A stretch of DNA of 64,000 nucleotides from Crotalaria pallida (GCA_037953625.1 CM075651.1:134568501-134632500), one strand, 5' to 3'. Shown: positions 9,856-22,822, counted from the first letter of the stretch. Made by a program: numbers and translations. Notes: generated by a model not told the origin, from the letters alone.

Positions 9856-11096
9856 AGAATATATAATTAAGTGTCGGGATTGTCTAATTTATTCTTTTAT
9901 TTACTTACTTATATTTGCAATCTTGATAGTGTTTCAAGTCAGTCATATTGAATCCATGATAAAGTTGACTGAGTTTTGAATTTCTGTCTGGAATATGTTT
10001 GTCTCCCTTTGCAAGAGCAGTTGCTTGAAGCAAGAAGGGATCTATTTATATTGACACCCTTGACCAAGATTTGATCTTAACTTCTTAACTATTGTATAAC
10101 TGTATGTAATACAATAGTTGGTTTTTCTTAAATGATAAGAACCTCCATACATACTTATAGCTTATATTCTAGTTTGGTAAAACTACTAGATTGGTCCTGT
10201 AAGTTATTTTTTGGTTGTGATTTCGTCCCTTAACTTTTTTTCGTTTCAAATAAATCCGTAAGTTTGTAACTTGTTTCAAATAAATCCTTCCATCCAATTT
10301 TGTCTTAAAACCGTTAATGGGAGCCTCGTATGTGGCAACCATTGGTCTTACGTGGCTAAAACTCAATGTTACACCCCAAAATGATGTCATATGAGGCCAA
10401 AAGAGAAAACCAAAACAGCTAGGGATAGCCCAATAAGCTTCTATTTTGGTCTCATATGACATCGTTTTGGGGTGTAACGTTGATTTTTAGCTTGTAAGAT
10501 CATTGGTTGCCATGTAGGAGGCTCTCATTAATGGTGTTAAAACAGAATTGGACGGAAGGATTTATTTGAAACAAGTTACAAACTTCCGAATTTATTTGAA
10601 ACGAAAAAAAGTTAAGGGACGAAATCACAACAAAAAAATAACTTACAGGACCAATATTATAGTTTTGCCTTCTAGTTTTGAACTAAATCAAGAGTAGGTT
10701 CACAAGAAAGTGAATGTTATACTATAGGTGGTAAGGAGAAAAAAAATGTTTTACATAATGTACCTTTCCGTAATTTTCAATCCTACTTAATAATAAAGCA
10801 CTATGTAAAGATATCTCATTTATGATAGATTAAAAGAAAGCAAATGTTTTATTATTTACACATTTATGATTTACTATTGTGCAGAGATGTCTTATTTATG
10901 ATGGAGTAAAAGGACGTACATATAATATAAAGTGGTAAAAAACAAAATTAGTGTTCTGCATAGTTTTTTGTGTTTTATAGAGTGAAAGGAAGTACATCAG
11001 TACATGTAATACAACAATAGCGGTGAAGAGCAATAAATGTAGTGTTCTATAAATGAGTATGACATCTCCCAAAATTTAGTTGTTGTTCTTATCTTA
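9856..11096. mobile_element. 1.24-kb insertion present only in the left arm
   Basis: The right arm reads CTAGCTATTACTAAATTTTC without a break, whereas here the same sequence is split after TAAA and resumes at TAAATTTTCAGTC. A TAAA or TAA target duplication is therefore likely. Ends and class are not clear. It contains the nested MITE at 10176-10669. The remaining sequence is AT-rich with no convincing ORF, including short similar stretches near 10780-10990 ('atgatagattaaaag', 'atgatggagtaaaag'). Confidence 0.6.
10176..10669. mobile_element. MULE-type foldback MITE, 494 bp
   Basis: It is almost entirely an inverted repeat with arms of about 200 bp. The ends are GGTAAAACTACTAGATTGG and the inverted GGCAAAACTATAATATTGG. 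It is flanked by a perfect 9-bp direct repeat TTCTAGTTT (10167-10175 and 10670-10678). Nine-base duplications are typical of Mutator-like elements. It has no coding capacity and is presumably mobilised in trans. Confidence 0.85.
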
Positions 11097-12130
11097 TTAA
11101 ATTTTCAGTCTTGTTTAACAATGAAGGGACTTTATTTATGTGAAAGACTTAGTGAATTCATGGAATAAGGTTTTATGAGAAGTAGGTGTCGTAATTGCCA
11201 TAAATGAAAAAAAGTGTGTATCATAATTAAGCAAATCTATTTGCAGCTTGCCAAAGAATCCAACCACTCTATTCACAATTTCTGCAAACATCAGTTAAAA
11301 TTTAAAACAAAGATCATGATTTTATTGGGAAACCAATGAATAACAAATCTAATTAGCAAGTTCAAATTATATTTTCAATCAATATTGCAAATCTAATATA
11401 AGTAATCTAGACTTGCTAGTTTCCCCGACACCAAAAAAAACATCCCTCAATCCATTAAAAAGAATTACATTGTTTTATCGCATGTTATATTATGGGATTG
11501 GTAAATCCTTGGAGAAATTTCCGTCAACAAATTCGATTTCAGTTTCAGAACTATCCCTTGGAAGGTTCGGTATAACATCCGAAGCAGACTTTGACTCATT
11601 CCATAAAGAAATTTTACTTTAGAAGACTAATAATATGAATTGTCAATAAATGCCAAGTAATGTATTCATGAATAATTCAGAAATGTTGCAAGTGTGATAA
11701 GATTTTCCCTTATTCATAAAAGCAAAAACTACCAAGAGTAACCCCATGGGACCACTAATGAATGATTTGCTATATTTGATTCAATGGTAACAACGCTATT
11801 AATTTCAACCAATCTTCTATAAGAGGTTGCATATACACGTCACTACCATTACCTAAACATTTAGGGCAACTAGTAGTAACAAACAATTCACGTCACCAAA
11901 GAAACAAATTTTCACAATTTCTCATATTAGGATAACTAGCTTCTCAAATATATCAATAATTTTCTAAGCTATAACACTGACATGCAACTCAAGTTGCTAA
12001 ACTAAAAACAAAAATACTATGTTATTTCACATAAATTAAATAAAATTGCAATCTCACGATAATACAAAATTATTACTTGAAGCAAAGCGATGAATCCTAC
12101 TTACAGCTCTTAGAGTCACAATGAATCTCA
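11097..12130. repeat. palindrome core, outer segment, left copy
   Basis: This is a near-identical mirror of 19250-20290. The only frame of note (11413-11622, +, 69 codons, ending in SEADFDSFHKEILL) also exists in the mirror with few changes. I do not recognise it and cannot say whether it is coding. Confidence 0.6.
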
Positions 12131-12158
12131 AAAATACCCAGCTGCATGCTACGATGAA

Positions 12159-12600
12159 TTATGGTAACATCATCGATTCTCGTTTGCAATTGATTCTGTG
12201 AGCAATTGAGAGGGTGAGAAATTGAACTGTGATGAAACATGATAACACTACTGATTCTCGTTTGCCAGTGATTTCGTGGGCAATTGAGTGATTGAGTGAG
12301 TGAGTAGTGATTCCGTGAGAGGAGTGAGTGATTCCCTTGAAATTTGAGTTTTCAAATTCATTAATTACCTTAATTTGCAGAGTCGTTTGCGAGCAATTGA
12401 CAAAATTGAGTGAGTGAGTGAGTGATTCCATGAGAATGATCGAGAGAGCGAGAGCCCGAGCAACTGGTAGAGAGAGATTGATTCCATGAGAGCAGGTTCT
12501 GTACAGTGAGAGAGGGGAGTGAGTGAGTGGTTTCGTGAAAGAGTGATGAAGAATGGAGTAATATAACATACTACATTTGTAACTGCTTAAGATGCAAGTG
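12159..12600 (-). repeat. CTCACT-rich segment of the palindrome core, left copy
   Basis: The minus strand is rich in CACTCACT and AATTGCTC words and stays open for 136 codons (12159-12569). The composition (THSLNHS-type repeats) suggests a low-complexity transcribed leader rather than a protein. The mirror is 18790-19226. Confidence 0.5.
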
Positions 12601-12879
12601 TAGGGATCAATTTATAAATAACTAATCAATCATATAAAAATAATTTGACCCTAACATATACTCTGGAATAGATTTACAAGTTTTTAAACTAAATAGTAAC
12701 TAGATAAAAATATTTAGATGACCTTATAATAATGACAATTTTCCCATTAGCATTTAAGAGGTAGTGGTCTACCTTATTACTATTATTATTATTTAACCTA
12801 TGGATAAATAACTTTAAATTGGATGCTTATATTATAACCATTATTTTCTTAGTTTTGATTCAAAGTTTTAATTGCCATC

Positions 12880-14000
12880 ATGCCACTACTCCCTGCAAGT
12901 GTATCGGGTCCAGTGTAGCTTTATAAAAGATAAGTAGTGTTTGTTAAATGGGATTGATTTCAAGAACCATTTGGTAAAGTAAACTACTATTTAGACTATC
13001 CATTTGGTTAGAGAGTAACTTAAAGAGATGAAACAAATAATCAAAACAAGTAAATGATTTTGAATTTTTGGCTTGGGCAATTCATCAAACACTTGAAGGG
13101 AAAATAATGAACTAACAATGGGTGAAAAATGTTGAGGTTGGGCTTTCACTATTCTTCAATGAATTGCAAAGAGATAATTATCCACGCGAGTTCTACTTCA
13201 ATTAGAGGATATGAGCCTAAAACCACAAATTGAACCCTAATTCCTTAGGTGGAATAACATGGATAAAACATTAAGCATTTGGACTTAATGGGTACATATA
13301 AAACAAGACCTATTCCTAGATTAACAAATGACAAGGAACTCAAATTTCATGAACATGGTTAAAGAAACAATTTTTCAATTGGAAGTAAAACCAACAAATC
13401 AGCAATAGAATTATCAAATCAATAAAAACATTAAGAGTAGAAAATAAGCACTCAAACATTGAGAAGAAACTTGCATTAAAGAACCAAATCAATTATAAGA
13501 GAGTTTAGAACAATCTATCATCCAACATCGACATCGGGGATTTGTCTAAACATGAAAATAAAACTAAAAACTAAAGAGGGAGAAGACATGAAGGAGAACT
13601 AATTAAATAGGTTGATGAAAAACAAGATGTGTGGTTCCATTCCTACTCCTTCTCCTCCTCAAGGCTCTAAGAAGAACTCTCTTATTAGGGTTTTAGTGTG
13701 CCTAAAATGTGTCTTGGTTATCCCAAAATGAGGTTTTTATAGTGATGTGTTAAATTATGTGTAACGGGCTTAAACACTCATTGTTTGGGTGCATTTGGTT
13801 AGGCCCAAAATCAAAAGCCTGGAATTGTAGGGCTGTTATAAACAAATGGCCTACGCTGCCAGTAACGCCCACAGGAATTATCTCTGAATTTATAAATAAA
13901 AATATTAGGAAAATGTTATGTACATATTATTTTGAAATATGTGAATAAATAAGAAATTTGAAGTAAAATAATTTCTAGAATTTTTAATGATTTTTAAATA
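12880..14000 (-). mobile_element. LTR-like remnant in the palindrome core, left copy
   Basis: Read on the minus strand, it has a TATA box (13734-13741), then a leader with CACTAAAACCCTAATAAGAG, and later TACACTGGACCCGATACAC near 12900-12920. I take this as similar to the end of gypsy-type LTRs. No primer site or coding region follows. The mirror copy is 17380-18500. Confidence 0.4.
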
Positions 14001-14089
14001 ATTTCAGAATTAAAATGGTAATTAAATCATTTTGGAGGGAAATGAATAAAATATAATATTTTGAATTTTTGAAATTTTGACGTATTAAT

Positions 14090-15367
14090 CGATTGACCAA
14101 ACTCGGTAACCGATTAACACGGGTTTTCTGCAGCAAAGTTAAGGAGGTTTTGAGTGATATTATGGGGGTTCAACGTGTTTTTACCACACCTTGACATCTC
14201 TTGCTTGTCAAGGACGTGTTCCCTTTGCTTGTTGATGGATTTGAGGGCATTAGGGATTGAGGAGTTACCCTCAAGTGAAGAAACTTTAACTCCCTTTAAA
14301 TCAGTTTTCTGGTGTGACCTTTCACACTTTCGTTTTCCCTTCTCAGAGCAAAAATAACTCTCAAAATCCATACTCAATCAAAGTTCTATGTATAATCTTG
14401 ATATAGAAACCAAAACCACTCAAATCCATTCCCTGTAGTTTGAGTTTGAAGCTAAGAATGTCACCCTCTTGAAACTGAAAACCCAGAAACCAGATTCGTG
14501 TGGCCCTATTCTTCAGATTTGTGTGGTAAGCTCAAGCTGTCTGAGCCTAGAATTCGTTTTAATCTTGGGTTTACATATCCCAGTTTATGTTTGAACCCTC
14601 TTTTACGATTCTCCTTGGCTTATTCTTATCGAAAAATCTTGATAAAGTCACCCTGTTGAACCTGTAACAGAGTTATGCAGCGAGTTGTTCTGGTGCTCTC
14701 ATTCATCAAATTCTCTCTTTCCAGTCTTGAATCACTTCAAAGTGTTTGAGTTGGTAAGGGAGAAGTTATCCTAAGTGCTAGAATAATTGCCAAATGGCTA
14801 AAAATGTAAGAGCTCAAGAGCAAAATCAATAAAACGAATTTTAAAATGGGAAACTGACTTGGAGGTCAGTCTAAGCTCGAAACTTGATTTGAACAAGTTC
14901 TAATCACTGATTGTGAGCTAAATGAATACTGAACATTGGCTCTTTTGCAAGAAAAACGAATTTCACATGTTGAGTTGTGTTTTATATGATTTATGCAATA
15001 TTTGGAAATTGATTGAAGAATTGATGGTTCTGTGAAGTTGTGTATATGCTAACATGTGTAATGTATTGTACATGGTTGCTGTTAAGTGTTGATTTTGGTT
15101 GGGGAAAAGTGTATCAAAGTTTGGTTTGTCAAAACCCCAACTTTCAATTGCAGATTTCTGCATATTAATCGATTAATAGGGTCTATTATCGATTATCGTG
15201 TTGACCTGAGACCAGGAATTTGAAATTTCACGTGTTAATTACTCTTCGTTAATCGATTTAACCTGGTTTAGAAGCACAAATTGCCAACTTTGATGACACT
15301 TAGCCTTAGCCAAACCTTATATATGATTTTGGGAGTTATATTTATGAATATTGGAAATAATTAAGTG
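14090..15367 (+). mobile_element. 5' part of an LTR-like element, inner end of the left arm
   Basis: It contains TTAATCGATT words near 14090-14120 and 15165-15260, a splice-donor context (TTGGTAAGGGAGAAG) at about 14753, and sequence resembling 1190-1500 of the left-end element (ACTTGGAGGTCAG followed by GAACAAGTT). It runs without a break into the loop. No protein domain is seen. Minus-strand frames such as 14963-15163 recur in the mirror and are not recognisable. Confidence 0.5.
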
Positions 15368-15982
15368 ATGAATATGATGATGAATAACCATGGAGTTGAG
15401 ATAATGATTATGAAATGAAATATTAATGAAAAGAGAAACGATAAAGTTATTTGCATTCGCACGTGTTGTTTGCGGATGTTGAGATAGAATGTTGGGAAAG
15501 ACACGTATGCTTTTGAGAACTAGATTGAGAATGTGCAGAGGTTAGGTCTGACAGTGATTCGTCAAGTGTCCCCTGGGGATTATTATGGGAAAAACGGTCC
15601 TAAGATGGGCTGGTTCTGCAGACCTTGCCCGGGATAGTTTTGCGTAACTGTAATATATTATGTCGGTCTCTAGGGACATATCTTGACTGCGGAGGACGGT
15701 CCTTTGCGTGGCCCTTATCCCTAGAATAGTGGATACGCATGATCATTGCGCATTCCCGCTTGGATGAAAGGCGTTGACTCCCGATTGCTTTCTCTGACTT
15801 AGTGAATTGAATATGGATGAAGGGTTGTATATGATATTGGATCCAACAAGTGAGGAGATTGATATTAGAACTCATGCATCATGCAAGATAATTATAAGAT
15901 AATGATATTGTGAATAATGGCATGCACTTATCTATGCATTATTACTTGATGATCTGATTACATGTGATTATTATTTTTAGTT
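15368..15982 (+). other. loop of the giant inverted repeat
   Basis: This is 615 bp with no mirror partner. The left arm ends in AAATAATTAAGTG (15367) and the right arm starts CACTTAATTATTT (15983). The loop continues the LTR-like element from the left and ends in CATGTGATTATTATTTTTAG, close to ATATGTGATTGTTATTTTTAG-like sequence at 2655-2675. It contains no convincing gene. Confidence 0.85.
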
Positions 15983-17270
15983 CACTTAATTATTTCCAAT
16001 ATTCATAAATATAACTCCCAAAATCAGATATAAGGTTTGGCTAAGGCTAAGTGTCATCAAAGTTGGCAATTAGTGCTTCTAAACCAGGTTAAATCGATTA
16101 ATGAAGAGTGTTAATCGATTAACACGTGAAATTTCAAATTCCTGGTCTCAAGTCAACACGATAATCGATTAATAGACCCTATTAAGCGATTATTATGCAG
16201 AAATCTGCACTTGAAAGTTGGGGTTTTGACAAACCAAACTTTGATACACTTTTCCCCAACCAAAATCAACACTTAACAGCAACCATGTACAATACATTAC
16301 ACATGTTAGCATATACACAACTTCACAGAACCATCAATTATTCAATCAATTTCCAAATATTGCATAAATCATATAAAACACAACTCAACATGTGAAATTC
16401 ATTTTTCTTGCAAAAGAGCCAATGTTCAGTATTCATTTAGCTCACAATCAGTGATTAGAACTTGTTCAAATCAAGTTTTGAGCTTAGACTGACCTCCAAG
16501 TCAGTTTCCCATTTTAAAATTCGTTTTATTGGTTTTGCCCTTAAGCTCTTACATTTTTAGCCATTTGGTTATTGTTCTAGCACTTAGGATAACTTCTCCC
16601 TTACCAACTCAAACACTTTGAAGTGATTCAAGACTGGAAAGAGAGAATTTGATGAATGAGAGCACAAGAACAACTCGCTGCATAACTCTATTACAGGTTC
16701 AACAGGGTGACTTTATCATGATTTTTCAATAAGAATAAGCCAATGAGAATCGTAAACGAGGGTTAAAACATAAACTAGGATATGTAAACTCAAGAGTAAA
16801 ACGAATTCTAGGCTCAGACAGAGCTTGAGCTTACCACACAAATATGAAGAACAGGGCCACACGAATCTGGTTTCTGTGTTTTCAGTTTCAAGAGGGTGAC
16901 TTTCTTAGCTTCAAACTCAAACTAAAGGGAATGGATTTGAGTGGTTTCGGTTTCTATATCAAGATTAGATATAGAACTTTGATTGAGTATGGATTTTGAG
17001 GGTTATTGTTGCTTTGAGAAGGGAAAACGAAAGTGTGAAAGGTCGCACCAGAAAACTGATTTAAAGGGAGTTAAAGTTTCTTCACTTGAGGGTAATTGCT
17101 CAATCCCTAATGCCCTCAAATCCATCAACAAGCTAAGGGAACACGTCCTTGACAAGCAGGAGATGTCAAATTGTGGTAAAAACACGTTGAACCCCCATCA
17201 AATTACTCAAAACCTCCTTAACTTTGCTGCAGAAAACTCGTGTTAATCGATTACCGGGTTTGGTTAATCG
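15983..17270 (-). mobile_element. mirror copy of the inner LTR-like element
   Basis: This is the reverse complement of 14090-15367, with the same TTAATCGATT clusters (about 16090-16195 and 17240-17275). Two frames conserved from the mirror (16195-16395 and 16983-17246, +) differ from it by a few residues. They are antisense to the element direction and are probably by-products. Confidence 0.5.
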
Positions 17271-17379
17271 ATTAATACGTCAAAAATTCAAAAATTCAAA
17301 ATATTATATTTTATTCATTTTCCTCCAAAATGATTTAATTACCATTTTAATTATGAAATTAGTTAAAAATCATTAAAAT

Positions 17380-18500
17380 TCTAGAAATTATTTTAATTCA
17401 AATTTCTTATTTATTCACATATTTCAAAATAATATGTACATAATATTTTCCTAATATTTTTATTTATAAATTCGGAGATAATTCCTGTGGGCGTTACTGG
17501 CAGCATAGGCTGCCATTTGTTTATAACAGCCCTACAATTCCAGGCTTTTGATTTTGGGCCTAACCAAATGCACCCAAACAATGAGTGTTTAAGCCCGTTA
17601 CACATAATTTAACACATCACTATAAAAACCTCATTTTGGGCATAACATTGGGGTCTTTGAGGAAAGTTTTTGGGATAACCAAGATACATTTTAGGCACAC
17701 TAAAACCCTAATAAGAGAGTTCTTCTTGGAGCTTGGAGGAGGAGAAGGAGTAGGAGTGGAACCACATCTTGTTTTTCATCAACCTAGTAAGTTCTCCTCA
17801 TCTCTTCTCCCTCTTTAGTTTTTAGTTTTATTTTCATGTTTAGACAAATCCCTGATGTCGAGGTTGGATGATAGATTGTTTTAAACTCTCTTATAATTGA
17901 TTTGGTTCTTTAATGCAAGTTTCTTCTCAATGTTTGAGTGCTTATGTTCTACTCTTAATGTTTTTATTGATTTGATAATTCTATAGCTGATTTGTTGGTT
18001 TTACTTTCAATTGAAAAATTGTTTCTTTAACCATGTTCATGAAATTTGAGTTCCTTGTCATTTGTTAATCTAGGAATAGGTCTTGTTTTATATGTACCCA
18101 TTAAGTCCAAATGCTTAATATTTTATCCATGTTATTCCACCTAAGGAATTAGGGTTCAATTTGTGGTTTTAGGCTCATATCCTCTAATTGAAGTAGAACT
18201 CGCGTGGATAATTATCTCTTTGCAATTCATTGAAGAATATTGAAAGCCCAACCTCAACATTTTTCACCCATTGTTAGTTCATTATTTTCCCTCCAAGTGT
18301 TTGATGAATTGCTCAAGCCAAAAATCCAAAATCATTTACTTGTTTTGATTATTTGTTTCATCTCTTTAAGCTACTCTCTAACCAAATGGATAGTCTAAAT
18401 AGTAGTTTACTTTACCAAGTGGTACTTGAAATCAATCCCATTTAACAAACACTACTTATCTTTTATAAAGCTACACTAGACCTGATACGCTTGCTGGGAG
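17380..18500 (+). mobile_element. LTR-like remnant in the palindrome core, right copy
   Basis: The TATA box lies at 17621-17628. Downstream come a leader with a GGAGGAGAAGGAG tract near 17740 and an LTR-end-like stretch GACCTGATACGCTTGCTGGG near 18480-18500. There is no tRNA primer site after it, so it is either a fragment or a different kind of repeat. Confidence 0.4.
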
Positions 18501-18789
18501 TAGTGGCATGATGACAGTTAAAACTTTGAATCAAAACTAAGAAAATAATGGTTATAATATACGCATCCAATTTAAAGTTATTTATCCATAGGTTAAATAA
18601 TAATAATAGTAATAAGGTAGACCACTACCTCTTAAACGCTAATGGAAAAATAGTCATTATTATAAGGTCATCTAAATATTTATCTAGATACTATTTATTG
18701 TTTAAAAACTTGTAAATCTGTTCCAGAGTATATGTTAGAGTCAATTTATTTTTATATGATTGATTAGTTATTTAGAAATTGATCCCTAC

Positions 18790-19226
18790 ACTTGCGTCTT
18801 AAGCAGTTACAAATGTAGTATGTTAGATTACTCCATTCTTTATCACTCTTTCAAGAAACCACTCACTCACTCCCCTTTCTCACTGTACAGAACCTGCTCT
18901 CATGGAATCAATCTCTCTCTACCAGTTGCTCGGGCTCTCTCTCGATCATTCTCATGGAATCACTCACTCACTCACTCAATTTTGTCAATTGCTCGCAAAC
19001 GACTCTACAAATGAAGGTAATTAATGAATTTGCAAACTCAAATTTCAAGGGAATCACTCACTCCTCTCACGGAATCACTAGTCACTCACTCAATCACTCA
19101 ATTGCCCACGAAATCACTGGCAAACGAGAATCACTAGTGTTATCATGTTGCATCGAAGTTCAATTTCTCACCCTCTCAATTGCTCACAGAATCAATTGCA
19201 AACGAGAATCGACGATGTTACCATAA
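18790..19226 (+). repeat. CTCACT-rich segment, right copy
   Basis: This is the mirror of 12159-12600. The open frame 18954-19226 (90 codons) is the counterpart of the left frame, but the two differ in length and start. That argues against a conserved protein. A donor-like ATCTGTAAGTAGG lies at about 19277. Confidence 0.5.
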
Positions 19227-19249
19227 TTCATCGTAGCTTGCAGCTGGGT

Positions 19250-20333
19250 ATTTTTGAGATTCATTGTGACTCTAAGATCTGTAAGTAGGATTCATCGCTT
19301 TGCTTCAAGTAATAATTTTGTATTATCGTGAGATTGCAATTTTATTTAATTTATGTGAAATAACATAGTATTTTTGTTTTTAGTTTAGCAACTTGAGTTG
19401 CATGTCAGTGTTATAGCTTAGAAAATTATTGATATATTTGAGAAGCTAGTTATCCTAATATGAGAAATTGTGAAAATTTGTTTCTTTGGTGACGTGAATT
19501 GTTTGTTACTACTAGTTGCCCTAAATGTTTAGGTAATGGTAGTGACGTGTATATGCAACCTCTTATAGAAGATTGGTTGAAATTAATAGCGTTGTTACCA
19601 TTGAATCAAATATAGCAAATCATTCATTAGTGGTCCCATGGGGTTACTCTTGGTAGTTGTTTGCTTATATGAATAAGGGAAAATCTTATCACACTTGCAA
19701 CATTTCTGAATTATTCATGAATACATTACTTGGCATTTATTGACAATTCATATTATTAGTCTTCTAAACTAAAATTTCTTTATGGAATGAGTCAAAGTCT
19801 GCTTCGGATGTTATACTGAACCTTCCAAGGGATAGTTCTGAAACTGAAATGGAATTTGTTGACGGAAATTTCTCCAAGGATTTACCAATCCCATAATATA
19901 ACATGCGATAAAACAATGTAATTCTTTTTAATGGATTGAGGGATGTTTTTTTTTGGTGTCGGGGAAACTACCAAGTCTAGATTACTTATATTAGATTTGC
20001 AATATTGATTGAAAATATAATTTGAACTTGCTAATTAGATTTGTTATACATTGGTTTCCCAATAAAATCATGATCTTTGTTTTAAATTTTAACTGATGTT
20101 TGCAGAAATTGTGAATAGAGTGGTTGGATTCTTTGGCAAGCTGCAAATAGATTTGCTTAATTATGATACACACTTTTTTTCATTTATGGCAATTATGACA
20201 CCTACTTCTCATAAAACCTTATTCCATGAATTCACTAAGTCTTTCACATAAATAAAGTCCCTTCATTGTTAAACAAGACTGAAAATTTAGTAATAGCTAG
20301 AACTTTTTGTTGGTTGTAGTCATACCATGTTAC
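19250..20333 (-). repeat. palindrome core, outer segment, right copy
   Basis: This is the mirror of 11097-12130 and 9806-9855 without the 1.24-kb insertion, so it supplies the empty site. I see no gene in it. Confidence 0.7.
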
Positions 20334-21032
20334 AGAAAAGTAAGGAAAAGACTATCATTTTCAATAGTTCTATTGGTTTGTTTAAACAAGTGAAAAATAA
20401 GGATTCTCATGGGAACATTTAGAGCTAGATAGGAAATGAGCATGATAGGATAGTTAAATTTTATCCCTAATACCCTCAAACAATAACACTATTGTTTCTA
20501 CCATCATCACATTATCATCACCTTCACCATCTAATTAACGCCATAGTTATTTGGTGCGCACCAAGAACTAGACATGATAAGAGTTATCATGTTCATATCC
20601 TATCTGGATCCTATCACACTCTCCAACATATCCTGTCCTTAACCTATCATTACCACCAAACGAGCCCTTAATAAAAATTCCAAGCATTATTTTTTGCATT
20701 GATATGTCTGTGTGTATATAAATATCAAGATAGGTAGAAAGCTAGAGATAGAGGGGAAGAGAGAAAAAAAAGCCTTGGAGAGGGGAAGAAGAAAAAACAT
20801 TAAATTTCTATTGAAAATGGAAAAAAATTAAAAAAAGGACAAACGAAAAGACAAAAATATGAATTTTCGAAAACTCCCATAGAATCAAACAAATGAAGAC
20901 GTTCTACCATTGATGTCTTGCATGGCCTTAAGGCTTTAAAAGCACTCACCAAAACCTAGATTCAAAGAGACATCGTACCACCATCACCAATATACATAGC
21001 CGCTCATCTATTTTCCATCCACCACCTCGAAA

Positions 21033-21412
21033 GTATCAAATAACCATTTGCAATCAAGGATGAGCTTAAGCTCCATTAGTACTGGTGGTGGTAATAGTAG
21101 TAGTGGTAGAAACAATAGTGTCGATAATTTGGAAAGCAATGGAAATATAAACCTTGCAGTGCTTGCAAATTTTGCAAGAACAAATGCTCAACTGGGTGCA
21201 TTTTTACTCCTTATTTCGATTCTGATCAAGGTGTAGCTCACTTTGCTCTTGTACTTAAGGTTTTTAGAGCTAATAACATCTCAAAGCTCCTTCATACTAT
21301 TTCGTTAAACAAAAGGCTTGATGCAATAAATAGCATTATTTTTTAATCAGATGCACAACAAAAAGATCCCATGTATGGTTGTGTTCGACAAATTCTTTCC
21401 CTTCAACAATAG
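21033..21412 (+). pseudogene. LBD pseudogene, half 3B
   Basis: The start codon is replaced by GTA. In the LBD frame the C-block is intact (PCSACKF, then KNKC and STGC), followed by IFTPYFDSDQG and AHFALVLKVF. There is an extra frame change where the exon reaches the DP-YGCV motif. Confidence 0.8.
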
Positions 21413-21453
21413 GTAATCTATTATTCTTTGATTCCGACATAATAATAGATTAC

Positions 21454-21838
21454 CCCTGTTGTTGAAGGGTAAAAATTTGTCCAACACAACCATAAACGGG
21501 ATCTTTTAGTCGTGCATCTGATTCATAAATAATCAATGATGTTTATTGAATGAAGCCTCTTGTTCAACAGAAGATTATGAAAGAGCTTTGAGACATTCCT
21601 AGCTCGGAAAACCTTATGCACACCTACAAAGTGGGCTACACCTTGATCTGAATCGAAATAAGGATAAAAAATGCACCCTGTCGAGCATTTCTACATGCAA
21701 AATTTGCAAGCACTGCAAGGTTTATATTGTCAGTCTTTCCAAATTAATTACACAATTGTTTCTACCACCACTGCTATTACCACCACCGGTACTAATTGAA
21801 TTTAAGTTCATACTTGATTGCAAATGGTTATTTGACAT
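21454..21838 (-). pseudogene. LBD pseudogene, half 3A
   Basis: The start codon is kept (CAT 21836-21838). It has GACKF-type A signatures with several point changes (for example CATTTCTACATGCAAAATT, where other copies have CTTCATGC). Confidence 0.8.
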
Positions 21839-22540
21839 TTTCGAGGTGGTGGATGGGAAAAAGATAATGAGTGGCTATGAATAATGGTAATGGTAGTATG
21901 GTAACCCTTTAAATCTAGGTTTTGGTGAGAGCTTTTAAAGCCTTAAAGCCATGCAAGGCAGCAAAGGTAGAACGTCATCATTTATTTGATTCTAAGGGAG
22001 TTTTTGAAAATTCAATTTTTTTCTTTCCGTTTGACCTTTTTTTTATTTAATTTATTTCTTTTCCATTTTTAATAGAAATTTGATGTTTTTTTCTTCTTCC
22101 CCTTTCCAACATTTTTTCTCTCTCTTCCCCTCTATCTCTAGCTCTCCACCTATCCTCATATATATATATATACATCAATGCAAAAAATAATGCTTGGAAA
22201 TTCTATAAAGGGCTCGTTTGGTGGTCATGATAGGATAAGGACATGATATGTTGGATAATATGATAGGAGCCGGATAGGATAAGAACATGATAACTCTTAT
22301 CATGTCTAATGCTTAGTGCACACCAAATAATGATGACATTAATTAGATGGTGAAGGTGATGATAGTGTGATGATGGTAGAAAGAGTAGTGTTAATGTTTG
22401 CGGGTATTAAGGATAAAATTTAACAATCCTATCATGCTAATTTCCAATCTAGCTCTAAATATGCCCATGAGAGTGCTTATTTTTCACTTGTTTCAACAAA
22501 CCAATAGAACTATTGAAAATGACAACCTTTTCCTTACTCT

Positions 22541-22705
22541 TCAGTGCAAAATGCAAAAATATTAGCTAGGCTATGTTGTGATAAAAATGAGATTTGAATC
22601 ATTGGTTGTAGTTTCTCTTAGTATGAGTATTTAATATATATATATATATATAATTAATTTATTTATTTACTCATTTGACACAAATTATTAACAGTTATGA
22701 TTATT

Positions 22706-22742
<37 letters not shown>

Positions 22743-22822
22743 TTATGTAGTACCTTGCTTTGGGTTATTGTCTAATAGGTTGTAACTATATAATGATATT
22801 ATATTTTTGGCTCTTTGCACAT
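22541..22822 (-). repeat. array spacer between units 3 and 4
   Basis: Reverse orientation (TTAGCTAGGCTATGTTGTGA, then TA tracts, then GTACCTTGCTTTGGG). It includes a TA microsatellite at about 22710-22735. Confidence 0.8.

Larger units (their letters stand above)
3599..15367 (+). repeat. left arm of the giant inverted repeat
   Basis: Reading outward from the loop, this arm contains the inner core (15367 to 9806), then LBD units 2 and 1, then a spacer. Each segment has its reverse complement in the same order in 15983-35275. Matching landmarks include the core ends (9811 ATGGTATGACTACAACC against 20330 GGTTGTAGTCATACCAT) and private array variants such as GGATGCAGATAGG in unit 2 against CCTATCTGGATCC in unit 3. 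Two insertions are specific to this arm: 3644-4783 and about 9856-11096. Confidence 0.9.
20334..22540. repeat. palindromic LBD unit 3 (B then A)
   Basis: The centre is near 21434. It is inverted relative to units 1-2 and shares private variants with unit 2 (GATTCTCATGGGAACATT, AAAAAAAAGCCTTGG). It has no internal insertion. Confidence 0.9.

Noticed and set aside
12159..12569. 136-codon minus-strand frame in the palindrome core
   Set aside because: It is low-complexity THSLNHS-type composition from CTCACT repeats. The mirror frame has a different start and extent, and no family resemblance is seen.
15600..15875. 91-codon minus-strand frame in the palindrome loop
   Set aside because: It is opposite to the element direction and has no motif. 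Chance opening is likely in this region.
15983..20333. Idea that the giant palindrome is a sequencing or assembly fold-back artefact
   Set aside because: The arms differ by point changes, by a 1.24-kb insertion with a nested MITE on the left and by a 10-kb Athila on the right. The loop is 615 bp of unique sequence.
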